From Caenorhabditis remanei (Eukaryota > Nematoda > Chromadorea > Rhabditida > Rhabditidae), in assembly GCF_010183535.1 (NCBI RefSeq), contig NC_071329.1:15886879-15950878 (forward strand): a stretch of 64,000 nt of DNA, given 5' to 3'. Under the pieces are notes generated by a model. It did no database searches and was not told where the DNA came from. It saw only the letters and a list, made by a program, of their open reading frames with translations. Positions 45,207 through 53,856 of the stretch are shown in pieces (within the stretch, counting starts at the first letter, position 1; the number at the start of each line of letters is the position of its first letter). The position numbers were made by a program, and so were the translations under genes.

Positions 45207-46422
45207 ATGGGACGTACCAAGAACAACAAACTCGATCGAACTTTCGACTCTGGACCACTCGTTCCGGAGAACAATGATTCGACCGCTCAAGACGATCAGA
45301 ACAAAGAAAACCAAGATCAGGGAGATAAGACCGCTCTCGACATTTCCCATGAGGAAGTCGTCGAGACAGTTGACGAGGTCATAGACGGAGTCTCGCTGGA
45401 CCACACGCAGGTTCTTCAACCATTATGGGACACGTCCGCTCTCCATGAAGGTATACATAAACAACTAATACATATTCGCACAATAAGTCTATACTTATTG
45501 CAGAGATTCGAGAGACCAGCGACCTTGTGAGAGACGTCCTGGACCGAGTCGAGAGTTCGGAATCCGTCGGCGACCTTGTCAAAGATGTCCTGGACCGACT
45601 CGAAAGCCCAGAGAACGTCAAGGTTCAAGAAGTGGTACCGCTCCTCCATCATGAAATGAAAAAAATCGGGAAACTGATCACCAAAAATGGAGAAGAAGCA
45701 CAGGCCACTCGCATCAAGGAAGCCGAGACAATGCTGGAGAAATACGAGGCTCTCGTCACAAAAGTCATGACCGCCGCTCAGAACCAACAGACAGGACTCG
45801 CTAACACCATCGTCCGCTCCGTCGAATCCAAAATGACGGAGATTGTTGCTCCTCTGAAAAGCGAAATGAGCCGAATCGTCGCGTACATCGCTGGAATTAC
45901 CCAGCAGAATGAACGCCCGCTCCGTGACTCCAAAGAAAGAGACAGGTCTCACAACTCGAACTCGACCGTAAGTTGAACAGTGACATATTCAACAACCCAC
46001 ATATCCCTTACAGGCAGTGTGCGTGTTCTGCGAGAAACGTGGCCACTCTTCGCAAGACTGCAAGACCATCTTGACTCCGTCAGACCGCTGGGCAACGGCA
46101 AGAACGAAGAGCATTTGCACTAAGTGTCTCTCCAAATACTCTGAAAGAGGAAACGGACACACGGACTGCTCCAAAGGAGACATCATCTGCTCCCAATGCT
46201 CGACGATCATGGCCGACACAACTCTATGTGCCCACCACGAAGCCTTTTGTGGAGTCAAGAAGACTGCTGTCCGCAGACGTCAAGATGTGCCGTCCGCTAG
46301 AGCACCAAAGATGGCGGTAATACAAGTTAAAAGACGACCACGTGTATATAAAACTGTTCTTACAGAAATACTCGTTGGATAATCGCAACAAGGCAGGACC
46401 TTCTGGATCAGCTCCACAATAG
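45207..46422 (+). CDS. K2: zinc-knuckle protein, Gag-derived, 355 aa
   Basis: Exons 45207-45450, 45504-45967, 46014-46316 and 46366-46422 (1068 nt, in frame). An acidic N-terminus is followed by two tandem copies of a DLV.DVLDR.ES.E unit, a long helical region (MKKIGKLITKNGEEAQATRI..), then a Cys/His cluster encoded by exon 3: C-x2-C-x4-H-x4-C (CVFCEKRGHSSQDC), C-x2-C-x10-H-x2-C (CTKC...GHTDC) and a third CSQC..HH..C group. A triple knuckle of this type is characteristic of BEL/Pao Gag C-termini and would bind nucleic acid. There is no protease or RT in this gene. The final exon is a short basic tail. Its function in the element or host is unknown. Confidence 0.7.
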
Positions 46423-46689
46423 AGCAATGGCCGGACGTCCACTCAAAGCCGATAATAACTTGTTAACCGTTGTTGAATTTTGTTTATTGTTTTTACCCCG
46501 GCCTCGCCAGTAAAACCCTCATTGTTACCCCCACTCATATCGATTCATATGTTATACAGAGTTCTAACTCTATGTTATATCTATGTTACAGATTCTCTTT
46601 GTGGAACATCGCAGGTTGGGTGACACGTACTGAGAGCCGCTCACAACACACTTATCGACACCGTCAGCTAACTTATGCAAAAAACTAAA

Positions 46690-46975
46690 AAACGCGAAAA
46701 GATGCAAACCTCATTGAGGTCACTGCCATAATAAAAGAAGGCTTGAATACCTCGTCTGAGGTCGCCCACACCACGCAAACCGATTCAGGTCCCTGCAATG
46801 CTAAAAGATGGCTGAAACACCTCATCGAGGTTGCCCAAAAAAAAAAAACAGCAAACCGATTAAGGTCCCTGCGATTCAAAAGATAGCGTGAATACCTCAA
46901 TGAGGCCGCTCAAAACAACAAAAAGATGACGTGCTCAATATAAGACCGCTATGGCAACGAGCACATCCAAAATTT
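46690..46975 (+). repeat. Hairpin repeats, array 2 (four to five units)
   Basis: Units again start AAAAGATGGC or close variants and end GCCCA/GCTCA, but the stem is ACCTC...GAGGT instead of ACTC...GAGT. A spacer with ACCGATT(C/A)AGGTCCCTGC separates the units. The last unit pairs GTGCTC with GAGCAC. Changes on the two stem sides are complementary. Confidence 0.65.
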
Positions 46976-47064
46976 GCCGGGAGCTCAAATGAGCCATAAT
47001 CCCGCCTAAAAAAGACACAAAGTGCACACTAAAGAATGTAGGTGAATACATCACTGAACTTCTG

Positions 47065-47262
47065 ATGGGCAAGAATCCAGATACGTCCGCTATATACAAG
47101 CAAAGTACGTCAGAGATAACTCCACAGAAGATTCCTGTAAACAAAAGACGCTCCAAGCTGAGGAGAATATCCTCGTTGCGCACACTCAGAGAACAGAGAT
47201 ATCGATTATTCTATAATCCGCTCTGCTTCAAAACGATCAAAAAACTCATTAAAAAAGTGTAG
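47065..47262 (+). CDS. Small basic ORF, 65 aa
   Basis: Starts MGKNPDTSAIYKQ and is rich in Lys/Arg (VNKRRSKLRRISSLR, KTIKKLIKKV). The frame is open for about 30 codons upstream of the ATG. No splice site or homology supports it beyond being open in an otherwise stop-rich region. It could be a nucleic-acid-binding peptide or a chance ORF. Confidence 0.3.
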   Translation: MGKNPDTSAIYKQSTSEITPQKIPVNKRRSKLRRISSLRTLREQRYRLFYNPLCFKTIKKLIKKV

Positions 47263-48193
47263 CCATTAGACCGAAACTCATCCGAGCCGAAGTCCGCTCA
47301 CATATAAAACACATATAAGACGTATAGTCACTAAAAGAAAAAGAGTATCAGATGCGAAAGTCAGCATCTCAAAAGTGACACGTCGCCAAAAAAGCCAAGC
47401 TGAGTCAGATTGATCAGGCAAATCCCAGTCAAAGTCTGCTCACTTAGCAAAAACTTCGCGGCTCACTGCCCGTACACCTACATTTGTTCCTAGATTCGTC
47501 TAGAATCGGAATTTTATAACCCGTTAAATACGGAAGAACCCAACGACATCACGTATCGTGGTCTAAAAAATTGTTGAGGAAAATGTCAGGCTCGAATGAG
47601 TTAGTCCCTCACAAGACCCGAACTGACGACTGCTCATTCCCTATACCACGAGTTTTTGAAGCTAAAAGAATAAGGCTCTAAAGTGGCAGCTAGAGATACA
47701 GCTCGCTGAAAGTTAGCTCGTGCCGGACGGCCATCTGGTACATAGCGGACCCTCAGCAGTCGGAAATCGGAATCGATACTTCAACGTCTTCGCTTTCAGT
47801 TGACTGCTGAAAAACAAGACATTCCAAAAAAAAAAAGATATTGATCTGTGCATTGAGACAATCATATAAGCCATAAACGATCCACGGTGTACCAAGGTTC
47901 TCTCCGCATGCAACGCATAATATTCCTTAGAAATATTTCGTCGCGTGGAAAACTTTATTGCAAAAAAAAAAAAACGTGACAAAATGACACGTTAATACAG
48001 TAACACGGTGACACGTATACAGAGATATATAAGCTGCAAAAAAATTCATATTAATCAGTTATCGCAAAAAAATTTGCCCCTGGTTACAACCAATCAGCTA
48101 CTCCCAACTCCAGTACGTGTCCCCCACAAATAAAAATCGCCACCATCTACGCTAAGTCATAACGCAGACAACTAACGTTTCTGTTTCAGACAA

Positions 48194-51150
48194 ATGCTGC
48201 CACATCTACGGCATGGTGCCGATCAAAACCGACGTCCGCGTCAACCAATGTTGCCACGTCAACATCCACCCCCTCGACTCGAAAACGTCTACATTCAAGA
48301 CTATACTGTCGAGCAGTACTTCCAAGGCCACTCACTACCGTTCACGATCGATGATATCTATCGCTTCGCGACGTTGGAGGAAGATTGGCCGCTAGATGAA
48401 CTGCCTGATGACGTAGAAGATCGAGGAGGCTTACGTCTCGCGGTTTGGCGTGAAACTCGCCCCACTCCACACACCCACTGGGAACAGATCGCTCTTCGCC
48501 TACCAATCATCACTACAGCTCATGGAGCACGAGAGTATTTCGTCAGAAATGCTCGAGTTCAAAATGAGTTACGTGTAGGAGAAAGGACAAGACGCTGCCC
48601 AGAGTGCGGATCTCAGCTTGGAGGATTCCCAATGCCGGACCACGTGTTCCAGGAATGTCCGTTCAGCTCGCTCCGAAACATGGATAGGATGGAGTTTATG
48701 GCATCAAATCTTATTGCATACTGCAACGCTTGCAATTCTCGGTCAGCATCTCACGAGAGTTGCCTGAGAAACGTATGCAGAGGATGTACCGATTCGAACC
48801 ATACACTTGCTCAAGACTTATGCTCCTGGCATGTTGGTTCCCACGCCGGATACCAAGAACAGCTCCATAACGTGGAAGAGTTACGCGTCAGAAGACTCGA
48901 GCACATCGAGCAACTGTACCGTGACCCAATGCAACCGCTACTCTACTTCTCATACCTGGATGAACCTCCGTTCGCCGCCAACAGGAGAATTAGAGCACGC
49001 GTCGACATCCACGGATGGGGACCGCTCCTTGAGTACCCAGAACGCTTTGAGCGACCAATCAACCGTGCCAACTACGGAAATCAGTTCGAAGGGAAAAGGA
49101 CCGAATATCCATCACTCGTTCCACCTGAGTATGATAATAATCCTCAAGTCCCAATCCCACGATTCAACCAAATCGATCGAGATTATCTGAACCGAGTTGC
49201 AGACGCGGTGACCGCTCTTCGTCGAGACCACGAGGCATATAACCACGTAAGATAAAATAATAGCAAAAGTTCCATAATTCGTAATCACACGTTGATCTTC
49301 AGATCGAAGTGCCACAACTCCCACCTATAGGAGGTCGCCCAGACGAAGAACACCAACGTGCTGATGATGGACATCAAGCTCCAATGCCACCAGTCGAGCC
49401 CGCTCCCGCACAGCGCCCTCTGCGTGCTCGAGAGCCTGCTCCACCCGTCGCTCAACTTCCGGCTCCAGCTCCGGTAATGAGACCACCGCAAAAACTCAGG
49501 CTTGAAGACGGTACAATAATAGTACCAGAAACAGCCGGGAATCAGGCACCGGAACCTCGAGAAAGACATGGCAGGGTAAAAAACTCTAAAAGTCGCATTT
49601 TGTCATAAACACTACGAACTGAATTACAGATCGGTGGAGACAATCAACGACCAAGAGCACAACCAGAGCAACAACGTCCGATCGAAGCCAGACCGATCAA
49701 CAGACCACTTCCACCACAGGCGGAAGCGAGGAGACAAATAGCACCAGTCATCAATGTCACCGATCAGGTACAGACATCAATAGACTAAAATAAGCTAGTT
49801 CAATATTTGAATTCAGGTGCCAAACGCCCCTATTGTCCCTCCAGTCGAGAGATCCATGCCGGCCGCTCGTTCTCCAACAACGAATGGAACTACCGCCCAG
49901 GTAAAACATACTCATAGAGAAATGGTGATATAAAATCTCCTTATTCCAGCGTCCACAAACCTGGAATGCCACCGCTCTCCCAGAAAGTCGCCAAGACCCG
50001 ACCGCTCCTCTCAACGCTCAAAACGCAGCTCTCACAGTAAGATTCAGTTCTACGAATCCCGGTGTATATATCCACCCAATTTCAGAGTGCAGAGCAACTT
50101 GAGTACAATCGAGAGGCAGCATTAAGCCAGCGAGTCCGCTCGATGTGTGGTCAACCCATACTGATCGGTCAACAGGCGGTCCGTCAACATGCCCAACTTC
50201 GAGCATTCGACTATCTGATGATTCAAGACACTCCAACTAGCCACCCAGCTATAGTTCTCCGTATCCAAACCATGCAATACGTCCTGACAGGATCGGAAGA
50301 CTACCGCTACAAGATCCACGACAGATATCCGATCGAATCCCTGCTCGGATATCTGGACGCACTTGCCACAGCTGGGACCGCTACACGCCTAGAGCCTATT
50401 CTACTAGTCCGTTTGGAGTTGTTGACAGCAGATCCGGTGATGGAGAAATACACCTACAGAGGAGACATCCTTGTCATACCATCAGCCACGGTATACATCG
50501 ACAACCAAGCACTCCGTCCCATCATGGAGGAATACATGATAAACGGAGGAGCCCGAGGCGAAGAAATACGATTTGACAATTTCTCGCCGACCGCTCACGA
50601 GCTGCTCGATTGCCCAGCCCCGACTGAAAGGATCTCTCCCAGAGAATACCTGCAGAGTTTGGAAGAACATCGCTTCGCCTCCGCATATGTCACCGAGCCG
50701 CTCGAACCCATCAACGGGTACAATAGAAGGACCCTGGTGAGAGCTCTGGATCTGCATCCACCAACGTTCGAAAACTGTTTCAACACAAGAATCAGTTGGA
50801 TGTCCAAACTATTAACCGCTCATAACCTCATAACTCCACCGGAGAACGTCGAGTCGAGCGAGTTGGTAGACCGCTCCAACTATCTGAAGTTGCTATACGC
50901 GGCAGGAGACCACCTCATCACGGCCATGGACCGCAAGAAGAGAGTCAACGTCGTAGTGTACGACTGCTTCGAACGTCTGCACGCTCACTCAGCAAACGGA
51001 CACGATTTCGTACTTCCGACACTCACACTCTTCTGCAAAGCATCCTACCTCAGATGGGTCGTCTGGCTCAAGAATGTGTGGAATGTAGTCCTCGCGGACG
51101 GAGAACAGAGCGATCCATGTGATTGCAACACCGTTCAGGAAATGCACTGA
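48194..51150 (+). CDS. K3: large spliced protein with three zinc-knuckle-like motifs, 899 aa
   Basis: Exons 48194-49246, 49303-49575, 49630-49767, 49817-49900, 49950-50036 and 50086-51150; all junctions are phase 0 and sum to 2700 nt. The N-terminal third has a folded-looking domain then C135-x2-C138-x11-H150-x4-C155, C177-x2-C180-x6-H187-x2-C190 and C195-x2-C198-x4-H203-x6-C210. The four middle exons encode a Pro/Ala/Gln-rich linker (PPIGGRPDEEHQR, VAQLPAPAPVM). The last exon encodes a globular C-terminal domain (VYIDNQALRPIMEEYM, KLLYAAGDHLITAMDR) I do not recognise. A poly(A) signal AATAAA follows at 51243-51248. Likely a structural or RNA-binding product of the element; no enzyme motif is visible. 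Confidence 0.65.
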
Positions 51151-51861
51151 AGAAGCCCGCTCATAATTCTCTATGTTTTACCGCTCATTTCCGACCACAG
51201 GTCGTCGATTTCTTACTTGTGTCATAAAACACCATTTTATTCAATAAATTTGGTTGATAATCACATGTGTTACTGTAATCCCAATAAAAGACTATAACAG
51301 TCATATAATAAAAAGATCTCGCATTAGAGACACACAAAAAAAAAAGCAATAAAGTTACATATCCACGTCGAGATATGACTAATAATGTAGATATACGAGC
51401 TCTGACGCTCGAAGTCAAAACAGCCTAACAACATCAGGCAACACTCACAAATTGATTGTCAAAATCGACAATTAATAAAAAAAAAAAAAAAAAAAAAACC
51501 CCCGGTTGAAATTGTCGGACCTACCGCCGATAGTTCACAACCACCATATACGATTGCCTCTACAACTCAAATTGAAGTTGCACTACAATCCCATATACGA
51601 TTGTCACTGTAATTCGTATAGCTATTACAAACAATCCCACACGTCGACAATAATCATCACCAAGCTAAGAGTTTCGCGAGCTCAAAGTTTACTAAGCATA
51701 AGTCCAGCCGGCCTAACGAAGCCGTTAAGTGATTTGCCGAACGGTTTAACGTACTCGACACCAAACGACGACGTTCTGCGAAGGAATGCTAGCCCCTTCA
51801 AAGATAACAAAGTCAAATTTCAGCAGTTACCTGTTGTTCCGGTCGTTCATAACGCCAAAGT
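51151..51861. other. Spacer between K3 and gag with an A22 tract
   Basis: Holds the K3 poly(A) signal, then a run of 22 A (51477-51498) followed by CCCCCGGTTG. A 146-codon frame (51506-51946) overlaps the gag start in another frame; it has no recognisable content. A TTTCAG acceptor ends at 51833, just before the gag ATG at 51862. Confidence 0.5.
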
Positions 51862-53856
51862 ATGTTGCCTAACCAGCAAAATCGCTCTCGTTCCACGTCT
51901 CCAGAAGACCATATGTCAAGAAAGTCCTCTCGGGGAAACTCTTTGACTCGTAAGAGACACAACTCTCCACCTCTCCAAGCAACTTCGTTGCTTCAGAGAA
52001 TCGTGGGTCCGCTCAAGACCTCGATCACGAAGAAATGCAAGACCGCTGGCGAACTTATTGAAAGTTCAGATCAGGCGATCGCACTCTTCGAAGATCCGCA
52101 TGCGGAACATATCACCACTCACCAACAAGAACTGGTGGATGCAGCGGAGATCCTAGATGATCTTCACAAAACATCAGCTGCTCTCCAGAACTTGGGTGAA
52201 TATATCCAAATCAAATTCTCGGATCCGGAGATGCAAGCATCCCCGGAGAAAGAGGAATACATGTCGGAGGTCAAGAACCATCTTGTTCAAATGCATGTGG
52301 ACGACGTCATTATGTTGATCAACCACAACGCCGACAAGTTGGAAATCATCTTGGCAAACGACGATACATCAATCGAAAACATCTCACCGAATCCTGAAAA
52401 TTCGACACCGTCGGATGACCGTGATCACGGAGAAGAACATCACTCTCCAGATGAGAACTCAGCTCATAGCGAAGACGCTGTACCGACTGATCATCGAGAC
52501 AGTAACTCTTCTCAGAGCTCGACTTATCACGAAACGTCATCTGACCTTCCAAACCAACTGCCAGAGCCCATCTCGAACAACGAGTCGATGCTCGAGCAGG
52601 CGGAAACTGGAAACCGTCGACTTCAGGAGGAAGTCCAACGATTGAAACTCAACAACGAAAAGAAACTCCTAGCTCAAATGGCTACGGAGAGACAACGGTT
52701 GGAGTTGGAAAAAGAAAGACTTCTCCGTCAGGAGACCCAAATGGATCTCGCCGAAGCCCGCTCCAAAAAATCTAGTGTCATGCTGGTGAACAACGAGCAT
52801 ACCGCTAGGCACAGTGATCCTACTGCTAAATCGGTCCAAACACAGTCGAACCAAAATATCGCTAGTAATGCGAGTGTTCAGTCTGTTACGGCACCAATAG
52901 CACCAACTCCAACGAGCCAACCAAACCAATCCATTAAGGATAATACAGTCACCCAGGCGAATCCATCTAGCCAAGAGATGCTGCTCATGAATGTCATGAA
53001 CAAACTCAGCAGCATCGAAAGCACTCAAAATAAGACCAACAGTGCTATCTTTGCAGAATTGGCAAAGAGTCATGCTAAGATGGAAACCCTGGTTGACAAA
53101 AAACTAGAGCAAAGACTACAAGAACTGATCAAGGCTGAAGAGGACTCAGTTACCCATTCTGGAGAAACTGAAGAAGAAGAGTTCGTAAGAGAATACGAGA
53201 ATCAAGGAAATACGGCAGATGAGCCAAGCGGCAAGTCAAAATCCAAATCGGATAATAGACACCGCAACCGCTCCAGATCCCGCTCCTCATCTCGTTCTCA
53301 CTCTCGTCATAGAAGTCACTCCAGGCTCCTTACAGATATCAGTCTTGATACTCTAGTAAAACACATCAAAGCCTTCGACGGCAATGGCAAACTCGACATC
53401 TTCGAGAAAACATTTGCCAACTCCGTCATGAAACATCCGAGGCTCAATGATGACATGAGATATTCCATTCTCACCACATTGGTGAAAGGGGAGGCCGCTC
53501 CATGCATCGATCAGTCCACTGACTCTAAGTTAGCCATCGAGACCACTCTGAGCAACCTCAGAAACGTTTACGGGAAATGCAATGACAAATACAATCTCCT
53601 GGACAGGCTCAAAAAATTGCCATTCCATCAGTCCAACACAAAACAGATGAGATTAGACATTGCATCCCACACGGTGATACTCGGACTGCTCAGAGAGAAG
53701 GATCTGCCAGAAAATGATGAGCCCACTATTCATATTATCGTAGGCAAACTTCCACCAGCAATGCGTTCAAAGATCGCAAGTTACTTGACCAAGATGGGCA
53801 CCACTCTACATTGTTGCCGCTCCAATCTGACGAGTATCAAGTGCAAGCATACTTAG
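51862..53856 (+). CDS. BEL/Pao Gag (DUF1759-type), C-terminally truncated, 664 aa
   Basis: The N-terminal region (KTAGELIESSDQAIALFEDP, EILDDLHKTSAALQNL) is helical. It is followed by an acidic Ser-rich stretch, a strong coiled coil (QEEVQRLKLNNEKKLLAQM, ERLLRQETQMDLAEARSK) and an Arg-Ser repeat stretch near residues 465-490 (RNRSRSRSSSRSHSRHRSHS). The conserved capsid-like segment starts near residue 500: IKAFDGNGKLDIFEKTFANS, YSILTTLVKGEA, LRNVYGKCNDKYNLLDRL. This is the usual Pao Gag pattern. The expected CCHC knuckles and aspartic protease that normally follow are absent, and the ORF ends soon after entering the pol overlap. Assembles particle protein in related elements. Confidence 0.85.
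   Translation: MLPNQQNRSRSTSPEDHMSRKSSRGNSLTRKRHNSPPLQATSLLQRIVGPLKTSITKKCKTAGELIESSDQAIALFEDPHAEHITTHQQELVDAAEILDDLHKTSAALQNLGEYIQIKFSDPEMQASPEKEEYMSEVKNHLVQMHVDDVIMLINHNADKLEIILANDDTSIENISPNPENSTPSDDRDHGEEHHSPDENSAHSEDAVPTDHRDSNSSQSSTYHETSSDLPNQLPEPISNNESMLEQAETGNRRLQEEVQRLKLNNEKKLLAQMATERQRLELEKERLLRQETQMDLAEARSKKSSVMLVNNEHTARHSDPTAKSVQTQSNQNIASNASVQSVTAPIAPTPTSQPNQSIKDNTVTQANPSSQEMLLMNVMNKLSSIESTQNKTNSAIFAELAKSHAKMETLVDKKLEQRLQELIKAEEDSVTHSGETEEEEFVREYENQGNTADEPSGKSKSKSDNRHRNRSRSRSSSRSHSRHRSHSRLLTDISLDTLVKHIKAFDGNGKLDIFEKTFANSVMKHPRLNDDMRYSILTTLVKGEAAPCIDQSTDSKLAIETTLSNLRNVYGKCNDKYNLLDRLKKLPFHQSNTKQMRLDIASHTVILGLLREKDLPENDEPTIHIIVGKLPPAMRSKIASYLTKMGTTLHCCRSNLTSIKCKHT

Larger units (their letters stand above)
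46423..48193. other. Non-coding stretch with hairpins and A-tracts between K2 and K3
   Basis: Contains hairpin array 2 (46690-46975), a small basic ORF (47065-47262) and several runs of 10-12 A after C (46838, 47826, 47960). CCGCT motifs continue at the same density as in the genes on the first part. K3 starts after a TTTCAG acceptor at 48189. Otherwise nothing recognisable. Confidence 0.5.

Noticed and set aside
45416..45952. 178-codon minus-strand ORF opposite K2
   Set aside because: Shadow of K2 exon 2, which has supported splice sites and zinc knuckles downstream.
51506..51946. 146-codon ORF before gag
   Set aside because: Overlaps gag in another frame, no recognisable domain, and follows an A22 tract; composition looks non-coding.
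53780..53830. Programmed -1 frameshift at the gag-pol overlap
   Set aside because: No convincing slippery heptamer seen and the protease region is missing, so a deletion is the simpler explanation.
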